Positions 19,346-27,751 are shown, counted from the first letter of the stretch. The stretch: 64,000 bases of DNA from Thermincola ferriacetica (GCF_001263415.1 NZ_LGTE01000010.1:33918-97917); one strand, 5' to 3'. The notes: generated by a model not told the origin, from the letters alone. Program-made: numbers and translations.

Positions 19346-20179
19346 TTGGAGTTAATACTTACAGAGAAACACACTGATGGTTACAGTGTAAATTGGAAAA
19401 TTAAAGAGACTCTGCATGTCGAGCAAACGAAATACCAGCATCTTGCCATCGTGGAGACTTACGAATTTGGCAGGGCGTTGGTTCTGGATGGTATTATTCA
19501 GACAACGGTAAAAGATGAGTATATGTATCATGAAATGATAGCTTTACCGGCTCTGATGACCCACCCGAATCCGCAAAAAGTGATGGTTATTGGCGGTGGA
19601 GACGGCGGTACCATTCGGGAGGTGTTGAAGCACCCGGCTGTTGAACAGGCAGATTTGATTGAGATTGATGAACGGGTAATTTTGGCCTGCCAGAAATATT
19701 TACCGGAAATCAGTTGCGCATTAACGGATTCCAGGGTCCGCATTTTTGTGGAAGACGGTATTGAGTATGTGCAGAGGCATAAAGATAAATATGACGTTAT
19801 TTTAATTGATTCTTCTGACCCTATTGGTCCGGCTACAAATTTGTTTCATGAAAGCTTTTATAAAAACGTTTATGAAGCATTAAAGATAGACGGAATTATG
19901 GTATGCCAGTCAGAGTCTCCTTTATTTAACAGGGAACTGCTAGGCAATGTGCATAAAAGCGTTAAAAACCTCTTCCCCATTACAAGAACTTATTTGGCCA
20001 CTGTACCTACGTATATCAGTGGGTTTTGGAGTTTTACCATGGGTTCGAAGCAATACGACCCACTCAATGCGGAGATTCCGCTGGACGTTGTAAACCGTTT
20101 AAAAACAAAGTATTACAATGCGGATATTCACAAAGGGGCGTTTGTACTCCCAGAATATGTGGCCGAATTATTCAGATAA
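19346..20179 (+). CDS. speE: Spermidine synthase
   Basis: A 277-residue aminopropyltransferase that makes spermidine from putrescine and decarboxylated SAM. EQTKYQHLAIVET, VIGGGDGGTIREVLKHP near residue 80, ILIDSSDPIGPATNLF and FWSFTMGSKQYDP are family motifs. The TTG at 19346 follows a G-rich site (19333-19344) and gives the Bacillus SpeE length; an ATG at 19292 would add an unrelated stretch. No speD or speA/speB lies nearby. Confidence 0.93.
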   Translation: MELILTEKHTDGYSVNWKIKETLHVEQTKYQHLAIVETYEFGRALVLDGIIQTTVKDEYMYHEMIALPALMTHPNPQKVMVIGGGDGGTIREVLKHPAVEQADLIEIDERVILACQKYLPEISCALTDSRVRIFVEDGIEYVQRHKDKYDVILIDSSDPIGPATNLFHESFYKNVYEALKIDGIMVCQSESPLFNRELLGNVHKSVKNLFPITRTYLATVPTYISGFWSFTMGSKQYDPLNAEIPLDVVNRLKTKYYNADIHKGAFVLPEYVAELFR

Positions 20180-20181
20180 AA

Positions 20182-20211
20182 AGTGCGTTCTGGAAACGCA
20201 CTTTTTTTTTT
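20182..20211. terminator. Bidirectional terminator between speE and a small gene
   Basis: AGTGCGTT (20182-20189) pairs with AACGCACT (20195-20202). It is flanked by nine or more T on one side and by A-rich sequence on the other, so it can end transcripts from both strands. Confidence 0.85.
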
Positions 20212-20368
20212 ATGCTTTTATTTTTGCCTTTCTGGGGTACGAACCGAGCTTCAGAAGTTTTTGTGTCACTAGTTTGCTCACGGCATTTTCACAGGCCTGA
20301 CAGGTACCTCGGGGAATCTCTTCTTTGGTTAGACGATCCGCACAGATTCTGCATACAGGCACAGCCAT
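20210..20368 (-). CDS. Small double-CxxC zinc-binding protein
   Basis: A 52-residue protein starting MAVPVCRIC, with CRIC at 6-9 and CQAC at 23-26, and a basic C-terminal helix. The two CxxC knuckles suggest one zinc. GAGGTGG just upstream of the ATG, a terminator right after the stop and an ordered Cys pattern support a real gene. It recalls the size and layout of the anti-sigma factor Gin (CsfB), but the spacing differs, so the function is open. Confidence 0.65.
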   Translation of the reverse strand: MAVPVCRICADRLTKEEIPRGTCQACENAVSKLVTQKLLKLGSYPRKAKIKA

Positions 20369-20814
20369 CCACCTCTTTTGCGCTTTTGATTTTATTGTAG
20401 ATTGTTTGTCTCAGGGTAGCAAGAAAAGCTTCCTCAAATGTCAAAATTTCGACTTTTCAGGTAATGAATGGGAATTGAGCGGTAGCCATTCCCTGTTTTA
20501 AGAGGCTGTTTTTATTTTGAAATATGTCGCAATTTTGGGCAAGGAAAAAATTGGAACATGTCGAAGACCTTCGAATAGGATATTTTTGGGGAATTCGCCC
20601 CTGATACCTGGCGAAACAAATTGCCTGCTTCCTTATCCCCGTAAGGGGACGGAAACTGGAATACAAGTTCGTCACTACGATTGGACAAACAGCACATTCT
20701 CTTTAAAACCTGCCACCTTCTCAGGGTGTGCTAATTCGACGCACTACAAAAAAAGAAAACCAGTGGAAAATGTCCGCCGGTTCAGGTTGAAATTATATGC
20801 CCTTACAAAAACAA
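20369..20814. other. 446-base stretch without a credible gene
   Basis: Open frames here carry no recognisable motif, and one of them simply reads through the CRISPR-repeat-like element at 20628-20656. No promoter is clear. Confidence 0.5.
20628..20656 (+). repeat. Orphan CRISPR-repeat-like sequence
   Basis: It contains the 12-base palindrome CCCCGTAAGGGG and ends in ACGGAAAC, like the 3' ends of many type I/III CRISPR repeats. A close variant stands at 29056-29090. No second copy follows at a spacer-sized distance and no cas gene is in the window. Confidence 0.5.
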
Positions 20815-20815
20815 A

Positions 20816-20847
20816 GGGAGAGGCGAAAACCTCTCCCTAGTTCTTTC
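20816..20847. terminator. Bidirectional hairpin terminator
   Basis: GGGAGAGG (20816-20823) pairs with CCTCTCCC (20830-20837). The minus strand continues into T-rich sequence, so it probably terminated the broken gene at 20837-21072. Confidence 0.65.
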
Positions 20848-21072
20848 TATTTTGGATATAAGGCACGACCAGCGACCACGGTGCTTTGTCCAGGTGTACC
20901 ACATCATCCGCCGGACCGTGGGTGAATTTGACTATGTTGAGCTACGGGCTGCGGCTAACTTCCCGTCCTGTTTAATAAACAGGGCATGGCTCCAGCCAAA
21001 TTCATTGGGATTTTCAGAAACAACCCTTATCTCAACGTCACCTTCACAAAAATTAGCCTTTTTAAAAACTTT
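20837..21072 (-). pseudogene. Frameshifted gene remnant of unknown family
   Basis: One frame on the minus strand reads FCEGDVEIRVVSENPNEFG then stops, and a second frame continues VKFTHGPADDVVHLDKAPWS to a stop at 20837-20839, just before a terminator. The two join naturally by one frameshift near 20940. No start codon is seen. The family is not recognised; it lies next to other surface-protein debris. Confidence 0.5.
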
Positions 21073-21100
21073 TCAAACTTTTGTTTTCAATTTTTTCAGC

Positions 21101-21328
21101 TTACTTCATGCGTTTGAGAATAAAGGTCTCTTCTTCCTGTTTGGTCAGTCTGGCATCAATCTTTTTAATGTCGTCCCAAATATAGCGCAGCTCAGACCTG
21201 ATTTCTTTTTGGCCTTCTTCGAGTTTCTTCTGGCCTTCCTCGAGTTTCTTCTGGCCTTCCTCGAGTTTCTTCTGGCCTTCTTTCAATATTTTCAGTTCGT
21301 CAAGGATTTGCTTTAAAATGTTTTCCAC
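21101..21328 (-). CDS. Small coiled-coil protein with seven-residue repeats
   Basis: A 75-residue, highly charged protein. The middle is built of GQKKLEE units repeated in register, which is ideal for a coiled coil. The C-terminal part IWDDIKKIDARLTKQEEET resembles the fragment at 21423-21540. GTG start with AAAGGGAG upstream. It shares its opening (MENILKQILDEL) with the coiled-coil gene at 21881 (MEELLKQILARL), so the two are probably paralogues. Function unknown. Confidence 0.6.
   Translation of the reverse strand: MENILKQILDELKILKEGQKKLEEGQKKLEEGQKKLEEGQKEIRSELRYIWDDIKKIDARLTKQEEETFILKRMK
21211..21284 (+). repeat. 21-base tandem repeat inside the coiled-coil gene
   Basis: Three full units (21211-21231, 21232-21252, 21253-21273) and part of a fourth differ by at most one base. 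Each encodes one seven-residue heptad, so unit gain or loss would keep the frame. Confidence 0.8.
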
Positions 21329-21422
21329 AGCACATCTCCCTTTCTCAGTTTTTCTTTCCTTTGACCTTTTCTACGGCAGCCCCAATACTCCTGCATGTTT
21401 TTTATCCCCTATCCCTATTTTT

Positions 21423-21540
21423 CTATTTCTCAGCCCTGGACTGGGTTATCTGTGCGGTAATATCGTATGTGACTCTTGTTAATATTTGACATTTGTTGTC
21501 AATCTCCTTCCAAATATCACTTATTTTCTCGTTTTTTTAG
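21423..21540 (-). pseudogene. Remnant of a coiled-coil gene
   Basis: An open minus-strand frame reads ISDIWKEIDNKCQIL and ITAQITQSRAEK to a stop at 21423-21425, without a start codon. ISDIWKEID resembles YIWDDIKKID of the intact neighbour, so this is likely a broken third paralogue. Confidence 0.4.
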
Positions 21541-21779
21541 TGTCCTGACCGACCTGCAGCCCGGACACTGGTCGTATGCCCCGGTAAGCAGCATGGTAGC
21601 CCGTGGGTACATGCGTGGGTACCCGGACAGCAGGTTCCTGACTGACCGGAAGAAGACCAGGGCAGAAATTTTGCCCGTGGGAAGCAGGATATTATAGGAA
21701 AAAATGCCTGGCGGCGAATATCGCCAGGGCGGAAGCTGCAGCGGTCCTTAACCGGCTGATGGCGTTGGTACAGAGTTGA
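21538..21779 (+). pseudogene. S-layer homology (SLH) domain remnant
   Basis: The plus strand reads LQPGHWSYAPVSSMVARGYM then RGYPDSRFLTDRKKTRAEI, a standard SLH motif. The frame is then broken, and another frame gives IARAEAAAVLNRLMALVQS, the end of an SLH unit, before a stop at 21777-21779. There is no start or signal peptide. It is the tail of a lost S-layer or cell-wall protein gene. Confidence 0.7.
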
Positions 21780-21880
21780 ACAAATCAGTATGCAGGAAAT
21801 TCAAATCAAGCTCCCCAAAAAAACAAACTAACAAATATCCCGCTCTTTAGGGCTGGAAAGAACGTGAAGGTATGTTTTGC

Positions 21881-22126
21881 ATGGAAGAATTGTTAAAACA
21901 AATACTGGCTAGGCTTGATAATCTGAATAATGATGTTAAAGACCTGAAACCTCTTGTCGGACAGGTGAAAATACTGCAGGAGCAGGTGACAAGAATAGAA
22001 ACCAGGATCGAAAACGATGTTTCCGATAAAGTTCGGGTTTTATACGACGGTTATGCTTTACGCGGCGACCAGGTCGAACGCCTGCGGGAACACCTGGACG
22101 TCCGTAAAAACACTTACCAATTATAA
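21881..22126 (+). CDS. Small coiled-coil protein
   Basis: An 81-residue protein starting MEELLKQILARLDNLNNDVK, helical and coiled-coil-like for the first 50 residues, then VRVLYDGYALRGDQVERLRE. The opening is related to the minus-strand gene at 21101-21328. The ATG at 21872 abuts GAAGG, so the ATG at 21881 is preferred. Unknown function; such proteins sometimes occur in several copies per genome. Confidence 0.6.
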   Translation: MEELLKQILARLDNLNNDVKDLKPLVGQVKILQEQVTRIETRIENDVSDKVRVLYDGYALRGDQVERLREHLDVRKNTYQL

Positions 22127-22202
22127 TGCGCCAGAAAATGGAGTAGGTTTTGGCAAAATATAAATAACAAAATGACAAACTATTGTCACTTTAAGATGCG
22201 AT

Positions 22203-22238
22203 AATCTCCCTGACAGGATAAAAAGGGGAGATTTTTTC
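22203..22238 (+). terminator. Terminator before yhaM
   Basis: AATCTCCC (22203-22210) pairs with GGGAGATT (22226-22233), followed by T-rich sequence. Confidence 0.7.
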
Positions 22239-22270
22239 TTTCACGTAAAACAAAAACAAGAGGTGAAATT

Positions 22271-23245
22271 ATGAAAACCAGGTATATTGCTGACTTTAAA
22301 CCGGGGGACAACGTGGACGACCTGTTTTTCGTCAGAGCCGTAAAAGTACTGAACTATAAAAACAAACCGGGCCGGTATGTAAGCCTGATATTAAGTGACA
22401 GGACCGGGGAAATGGCAGCCAGGATATGGGATGCAGATGACAATGACATTAACCTGCCGGAAAAAGTGTTCGTCGGCTGCAAGGGCGAGGTAGTTAAATT
22501 CGCAGGTACCCCTGAAATTCAAATCAGTTCATGGGAACTTATAGATAAGGCAGCAGTTGATTCTGCTGACTTTATACCCCTCACCCCCCTGGACGTCGGG
22601 AACATGCAAAAAGATGTTGCAGGTATGGCATCATCAATGACTAATCCTTACCTGAGACAACTGCTTGAAGAACTGATCAATGATAAGGAACTTTTTCATC
22701 AATACAGTACTGTTCCGGCGGCAAAAGCAATCCACCAGGCGTACATAGGCGGACTATTGGAACACAGTCTTAGAACAGCGAAAATAGCAGGCTATATCGC
22801 AAACTTGTATCCGGCCGTAAACAAAGAACTGGCCATAACCGGCGCATTGCTCCATGATATTGGGAAAATTGAGGAGTACGAAGTTGAATACTCTATCGAA
22901 GTTGCTGATAAAGGAAGACTGTTGGGCCATATTGTTCTTGGCCTTGAGATAATAAATTCATTGATAGAAAGAGTGCCTGGATTTCCTGAGGACCTGCGAT
23001 TGGCCCTGAAACATATTATTGTTAGTCATCACGGCACTTATGAATGGCAGTCACCCAAACGGCCCAAGACAATAGAAGCATGTCTGGTTCATTACGCAGA
23101 CGCGGTTGAGGCCGACATGTGGAAATTCAGCGACCTGAAAGAAAAATACCGGGGCAGCCGGTGGAGTCCCTGGGACAAGTCACTGGAAAGGTATGTTTTT
23201 GTGGATGATACCGCAGGGGAGGGAAATGCAAATGGACATGACTGA
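22271..23245 (+). CDS. yhaM: YhaM-family 3'-5' exoribonuclease (OB fold + HD domain)
   Basis: A 324-residue protein. Residues 1-110 form an OB-fold nucleic-acid binding domain ([20 protein letters not shown]). The HD domain follows with [25 protein letters not shown] and [12 protein letters not shown], the metal-binding residues of YhaM. This enzyme trims RNA and single-stranded DNA from the 3' end. AGAGGTGAAATT precedes the ATG. The end overlaps the start of the broken ADP-ribosylglycohydrolase gene. Confidence 0.92.
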   Translation: MKTRYIADFKPGDNVDDLFFVRAVKVLNYKNKPGRYVSLILSDRTGEMAARIWDADDNDINLPEKVFVGCKGEVVKFAGTPEIQISSWELIDKAAVDSADFIPLTPLDVGNMQKDVAGMASSMTNPYLRQLLEELINDKELFHQYSTVPAAKAIHQAYIGGLLEHSLRTAKIAGYIANLYPAVNKELAITGALLHDIGKIEEYEVEYSIEVADKGRLLGHIVLGLEIINSLIERVPGFPEDLRLALKHIIVSHHGTYEWQSPKRPKTIEACLVHYADAVEADMWKFSDLKEKYRGSRWSPWDKSLERYVFVDDTAGEGNANGHD

Positions 23246-24171
23246 ACGTTATCGCGGGTGCCTGCTGGGACTGGCAGTGGGTGACGCCCTTGGGACTGCC
23301 CTGGAATTCAGGGCACCGGGGACATTCACACCAATCAGTGATATGGTTGGCGGCGGCCCGTTTGGACTAAAGCCGGGCGAGTGGACGGACGACACTTCAA
23401 TGGCCCTGTGCCTGGCAGAGAGCCTGATATCCAAAGCGGGTTTTGACCCCACTGACCAGATGGAACGGTATTTAATGTGGTACCGTGACGGCCACCTGAG
23501 CAGCACAGGAAGATGTTTTGATATCGGGAACACCGGTACGGAAGGCTTTGCTGAGATTTGATAGGTCCGGAGAGCCGTATTGTGGCTCAACCGATCCCAT
23601 GAGTGCCGGAAACGGTTCAATCATGCGTTTGGCGCCGGTACCTATGTTTTATGCCAATGGCCCCCGGGAAGCAGTAAAAAAGTCAGGGCAAAGTTCCATG
23701 ACTACTCATGGTGCCAAAGCGGCAGTGGATGGTTGCCGTTATATGGGGGCTTTGCTGGTGGGGGCACTTAACGGATGTTCAAAAGAAGAAATCCTGTCCG
23801 GCCATTTTGCCCCGGTTCCGGGCATATGGGATGAGGACCCTTTGCACCCCGCGATAAGTGAAATAGCAGGTGGTTCTTTCAAAAGGCGCAACCCTCCGGA
23901 AATAAAGGGGACCGGATATGTTGCGGAATCTTTGGAAGCGGCATTGTGGGCATTTTATCACAGCACGTCTTTTCGCGAAGGGGCGCTGTTGGCGGTCAAC
24001 CTTGGTGATGATGCTGACACTACCGGGGCGGTATATGGACAGTTGGCCGGCGCCTGTTACGGTGAAGGGGGTATTCCGGGAGAGTGGAGGGATAAGATTG
24101 TACACAAGGATCTGATTGAATCGTTTGCCGAAAAATTATTTCATTTAAGTTGGGAGGAAAAATTATGTTAA
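23226..24171 (+). pseudogene. ADP-ribosylglycohydrolase (DraG-like), interrupted by a one-base frameshift
   Basis: The first frame gives [20 protein letters not shown] and [16 protein letters not shown] (a metal-binding part of DraG enzymes) up to GRCFDIGNT. The second frame continues [34 protein letters not shown] and LAVNLGDDADTTGAVYGQLA, which hold the remaining metal ligands. All catalytic motifs are present. Removing one G at 23535-23536 restores a single chain of about 314 residues. The enzyme family removes ADP-ribose from proteins or other targets. The start may be the ATG at 23226, 23232 or 23238, all behind GGGGAGGG. A sequencing error is possible. Confidence 0.85.
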
Positions 24172-25136
24172 AAGTAAGGGTCAGAAATAACTCAATTCAT
24201 ATAGGGAAACACTTTTCTGTCAATTTCCAACGTACTTTAAGGATACCCGATGACGGAAATACTTATCCATTACCACCCGGCCTTGGACGGTTTCCGATTT
24301 TTAAAGTTGACGATTACAAAAACAAAGTCCCGGCTTCCTGGAGAGAACATGGAGGGGTATTTATCCCGATGTATCAGAGAGAAGCGTTGTGGCTCAGTTT
24401 CAGCGGGGTTTACTGGAGACCGAACGCCGTTAAAATTGGAGTAGGCAAAATTAATGCGGTTTCCGGGAAGGAATGGGATCAACAACTTCGGAAAGAGGAG
24501 CAGGATTACATAGTTTGCCCGGATCAGCCCTGGCTGGATGGAATCAATGCCGGTGATGGCTACATACGGCAGTTTGTGGCCATGCCTTTGGGAATGGGCT
24601 ATACCGTTGAGGGACGGGTAACCGGCAGGGAGGAGTTTGGAGGGATTCAGATAATCGTGTATGATCCTAAACCCGGAATCTTTCCTGATGAACAACCTGA
24701 TTACCGTATGGATCATCTTATGTTATGCGAAAGTGCTGTAATGAGCCCATCGTGCTGTGGAGAAATGGGTTTGGCCGCCGGCGGAAAATTGAAACAGTCT
24801 GTATATCCTGACGAATATGGGATTGAAACCTGGGATCAGGCGAATTACGGAAGGGTTTATGTGCATATTGTAAACAGCATGATGTTTCGTGATATAACTG
24901 GATTGGAGCGACCACCAACGCCAATTTCGGCGAAAACTTATACGGAGTGGGGATTACCTTGGTTTGACCTCCTTGATGAAGGGAAAGGGGATGTTGCGGC
25001 CTCGGATATCCTGTCAAAGGTAAAATCAGTGAAAGAAATGGACAAAGAAAAGGGGTTTGCCCCCCAACAGGATGACACTTCCGTTGAAATACCGGAAAAT
25101 CAGGTAAAAAAGATAAGTTGGATCCGGAAAGTGTGA
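24165..25136 (+). CDS. Conserved protein of unknown function next to ADP-ribosylglycohydrolase
   Basis: A 323-residue soluble protein without signal peptide or transmembrane segment. RTLRIPDDGNTYPLPPGLG, PASWREHGGVFIPMYQREAL, WLSFSGVYWRPNAVKIGVGK and FVAMPLGMGYTVEGRVTG look strongly conserved and belong to a family seen across Firmicutes and Actinobacteria with no known role (recalled, not searched). GGGAGG precedes the ATG at 24165, which overlaps the upstream stop by 7 bases, so the two are probably co-translated. The last 60 residues are charged and variable. Confidence 0.75.
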   Translation: MLKVRVRNNSIHIGKHFSVNFQRTLRIPDDGNTYPLPPGLGRFPIFKVDDYKNKVPASWREHGGVFIPMYQREALWLSFSGVYWRPNAVKIGVGKINAVSGKEWDQQLRKEEQDYIVCPDQPWLDGINAGDGYIRQFVAMPLGMGYTVEGRVTGREEFGGIQIIVYDPKPGIFPDEQPDYRMDHLMLCESAVMSPSCCGEMGLAAGGKLKQSVYPDEYGIETWDQANYGRVYVHIVNSMMFRDITGLERPPTPISAKTYTEWGLPWFDLLDEGKGDVAASDILSKVKSVKEMDKEKGFAPQQDDTSVEIPENQVKKISWIRKV

Positions 25137-25456
25137 TTGATGGGAAGTGGTAATATTTCCGATATTTTGCAGGGGAAAATTACCATTGTGGAGAATATCA
25201 GAGAAAAATATCAAAACAATTTGCTTGTTAATTTTTTTTGTAATCACAAGACTAAATGGCGTGACAGACAAAATGGCAGGCCTGGCAACAATACGCCAAA
25301 AGTTATTTACAGCAATCGAGTTGAAAATGCGTATTCCGGTCAAAACCTGCCAGCCATTATGGATGAAACCAACCAGTCGAAAAGCACACTAGCATAATAT
25401 TGGCAGGACTTATGAATAAAGGTTGCACAGACAGACTGGGAGGAAGGAGGTATACT
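25137..25456. other. 320-base stretch without a credible gene
   Basis: Two overlapping frames of about 80 codons are open, but neither has a good ribosome binding site or a recognisable motif. A poly-T stretch near 25230 has no convincing stem. It may be decayed coding sequence. Confidence 0.4.
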
Positions 25457-26038
25457 ATGAACGGCAAAATAAGATGGATTCTGATTTGTTTAACGGTTAT
25501 GTTTGCATTTTCTATTGGACTGAATTTTTACTTTTATAACTTAGTTAGGAACTATGATAATATTCCTGTTAAACCGCTGGTTTCAAATAGTCCTTCTAAT
25601 ACCGATACAAAACCGGCCACTGCAGAAAGTCAACCCACAAAAAGTGAGAGTTCTTCTGACCAGACCAGTATCGTAGTCGGGACAGGAGATCTGAATCCAA
25701 ACGAGTATATTAAGATACTCTCTCTCAAAGTTCATAAATTTGATGATTTGGTATATGACGAGTGCCTGGCTTTGGATGCCAAAATACAGAATATTAGCAA
25801 TCAGGTTGTTAAGGATCTGGATATTCATATAGAACTACTGGACAAAGGCGGAAGGCCGTTTACTGAAAAAGACATATCTTTTGCTTATCCTGGAGCGTTT
25901 AACGATTCGCAAAAACCAATTAAACCAAATCATATACGTAATTACGGTTTGGTACTTTTTGAAGATGTGCCGCAGGAGTGGTCAGGCAAATACAGGTATC
26001 AGTTGATACTTAATGAAGTGGGTGACGGTGATGTATAA
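25457..26038 (+). CDS. Membrane-anchored extracytoplasmic protein (FxLYD-like domain)
   Basis: A 193-residue protein with an N-terminal transmembrane anchor (about 6-28), a Ser/Thr/Pro-rich linker (35-70) and a beta-rich domain from about 85. That domain contains LDAKIQNISNQVVKDLDIHI, typical of FxLYD or related immunoglobulin-like modules. GGAAGGAGG upstream fixes the ATG at 25457. It overlaps the next gene by 8 bases, and both share this C-terminal domain. Confidence 0.65.
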   Translation: MNGKIRWILICLTVMFAFSIGLNFYFYNLVRNYDNIPVKPLVSNSPSNTDTKPATAESQPTKSESSSDQTSIVVGTGDLNPNEYIKILSLKVHKFDDLVYDECLALDAKIQNISNQVVKDLDIHIELLDKGGRPFTEKDISFAYPGAFNDSQKPIKPNHIRNYGLVLFEDVPQEWSGKYRYQLILNEVGDGDV

Positions 26039-26942
26039 AAAAATTGGTTTCCTGGTCGTTTTCAGCCTTTTCGTAACATTTTTGTATGGATGTGATATGG
26101 GGAAAACAGGTAAATCTTCTTCGCAAGTAAGCATATTTGACGAAGGTAAAGCAAGAGCAGTCGTTGAATCATACTTTAAAAAGGTTATCTCTGGTGACTA
26201 TGCCGGCGCTTATGAATTACTCGCGAATAAAGAGAAAAAAACTATATCTCTGGATGAACTTAACCCCGATAAAAACGTTAATCCTTCTATTGCTGACGGG
26301 TTTATCAATGATTTAGAAGAATTACGTAAAACAAAAAGTTCTTTCAAAGTTAAAAGCATCGAAAAACAAAATGGTGTTTTTAAAGTAACAGCCGATTACG
26401 AATACCCTGACGGAGAAGCAATTTATTCGGCTTTGCCTCGGTCAGGTTGGTTTGTTGACTGGGAAGGTGGCCGTAAAGTACTAAAACAAATGGTTCAGGA
26501 AAATCGTTTGCCGATGGAAAAAACACAATTGACAATGAAAGTTATTAAGGAAAACGGCAATTTGAAATTAGACTTTGGATGGTTTGATGCAGCAGAAAAA
26601 AGGAAAAAGGAAGTCGAGTCTTATAAAGCCAACCTGAAATTGCATGATGTTAAAATAGATAATTATTCCGACTCGGCTTGGGTTACTGGTTATATTAAAA
26701 ACAACGGTACGAAGTCGATTGATTCAATATATGTAACTGTTTACTACCTGGACAAAGAAGGGAAACCGATGGGGGAGGATGTAGGTGTTGCCTATGTTGA
26801 AAACAACTCTGATATTCCAATAAAACCAAACTACGACGGTAAGTTCATTTTTGAGGTTCCAGAAGGTATTAGGAAAAGTTGGGGCAAAAAAGCAGAAGTT
26901 AAAATCACCGGATTAGAGTTTGTTCAAGAGGATAACAAATAG
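26031..26942 (+). CDS. Lipoprotein with FxLYD-like C-terminal domain
   Basis: A 303-residue protein. The N-terminal signal ends in the lipobox FLYGC, so it is a predicted lipoprotein. Residues 35-190 form a DUF4878/NTF2-like region (ARAVVESYFKKVISGDYAGA), and the last 100 form the same module as the gene before (WVTGYIKNNGTKSIDSIYVT). The ATG at 26031 overlaps the upstream stop. The pair looks like a small surface operon of unknown role. Confidence 0.7.
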   Translation: MYKKIGFLVVFSLFVTFLYGCDMGKTGKSSSQVSIFDEGKARAVVESYFKKVISGDYAGAYELLANKEKKTISLDELNPDKNVNPSIADGFINDLEELRKTKSSFKVKSIEKQNGVFKVTADYEYPDGEAIYSALPRSGWFVDWEGGRKVLKQMVQENRLPMEKTQLTMKVIKENGNLKLDFGWFDAAEKRKKEVESYKANLKLHDVKIDNYSDSAWVTGYIKNNGTKSIDSIYVTVYYLDKEGKPMGEDVGVAYVENNSDIPIKPNYDGKFIFEVPEGIRKSWGKKAEVKITGLEFVQEDNK

Positions 26943-27202
26943 ATAGAATGCCGTATTTGTATTATGGTGGTTTTTATGAGCATGGTATCACTAAATAGTA
27001 CCGTCCGTACCAAAGCGGAGAGTAATCAATCGGTTCAGCCGGCAATTCAAAAGCCCAGTTAAAGTGCGGAAAAAGAACTACCAAAACAGCCGGTCTCAAT
27101 AGGCAGGAATTTGGGATTCATTTCATTGAACTAAAATATACTACCACATTAAAGACGATACCGTACCTGTACCTAGAGACAAAAAAGGCTGCAAGGCTTA
27201 AA
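26943..27202. other. Intergenic stretch with possible decayed coding sequence
   Basis: A 32-codon open frame from ATG 26975 (MSMVSLNSTVRTKAESNQ) is cut by a stop, and other frames continue NLGFHFIELKYTTTLKT. The layout could be a vestige of a FlaG-like gene, but this is too weak to name. Confidence 0.3.
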
Positions 27203-27424
27203 TTGCAAGGCTTTCAGGAAAGTGATATTATTAAAGCGGCAGTTAAGGAAAACGTATTTCAAGTTAACACCGAAAGCAAAAAAATTGCTTCAACAATTAT
27301 CCGGAGATTAAGAGTCTTAAACGAACCGCTTCCGAGAGATGTCCTTGAATCCAATATGTCACAGGTGGAAGAAGCCAGGGCGAGAAAGAAACCGTTGCAG
27401 GCGGATTTATTGGCCAAAATATAA
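27203..27424 (+). CDS. Small protein, possibly a fragment of a BrxA/DUF1819-like gene
   Basis: 73 residues from a TTG. The segment NVFQVNTESKKIASTIIRRL recalls the N-terminal region of BrxA/DUF1819 proteins, but it is far too short for that family, and the resemblance is from memory. There is no clear ribosome binding site, so it may be a remnant. It ends 18 bases before the MNT gene. Confidence 0.35.
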   Translation: MQGFQESDIIKAAVKENVFQVNTESKKIASTIIRRLRVLNEPLPRDVLESNMSQVEEARARKKPLQADLLAKI

Positions 27425-27442
27425 GGCCGGAGGAGGATATGT

Positions 27443-27751
27443 ATGTGTCCTTACAATGAAAAGGTCGAAAGCGTTAAAAAACAAATAATTGAAAAGTTTA
27501 AGCCAGTTGATATCATTTTGTTTGGTTCTTATGCAAAAGGCTTGGCTCGAAAACAAAGTGATATAGACATTTGCGTTATTACGGAAACGGACAATAAAAG
27601 AAAACTGGTGCAGGATATTCTGCTTGAGGTAGATTGTGATGTTGACCTTGATGTGGTGGTGTACACACCAAAGCAATGGGAGCAGTACAAAAACGATAAA
27701 TCCAGGTTTGCCCATGTTATTAATAAGACGGGGGTGCGGATAGGTGGTTGA
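27443..27751 (+). CDS. MNT-type minimal nucleotidyltransferase (antitoxin)
   Basis: A 102-residue protein of the polymerase beta superfamily. The active-site motif ILFGSYAKGLARKQSDIDI has GS and the two acidic residues DxD intact, with a third acidic position near DVDLDVVVY. Such proteins partner HEPN RNases; in MntA-HepT pairs the MNT protein AMPylates and silences the toxin. AGGAGG at 27431-27436 supports the ATG. It overlaps the HEPN gene by 8 bases. Confidence 0.88.
   Translation: MCPYNEKVESVKKQIIEKFKPVDIILFGSYAKGLARKQSDIDICVITETDNKRKLVQDILLEVDCDVDLDVVVYTPKQWEQYKNDKSRFAHVINKTGVRIGG

Noticed and set aside
20620..20700. CRISPR array
   Set aside because: Only one repeat-like unit is present; no further copies at spacer distance and no cas genes in the window.
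20517..20840. 107-codon plus-strand open frame
   Set aside because: It runs through the CRISPR-repeat-like palindrome and a terminator stem, has no ribosome binding site and no protein-like pattern.
22173..22190. Short inverted repeat TGACAA-acta-TTGTCA as an operator
   Set aside because: It is followed by the terminator before yhaM, stands alone, and no promoter overlaps it.
25137..25397. Two overlapping open frames of 80-86 codons
   Set aside because: Neither has a start site or recognisable motif, and each excludes the other.
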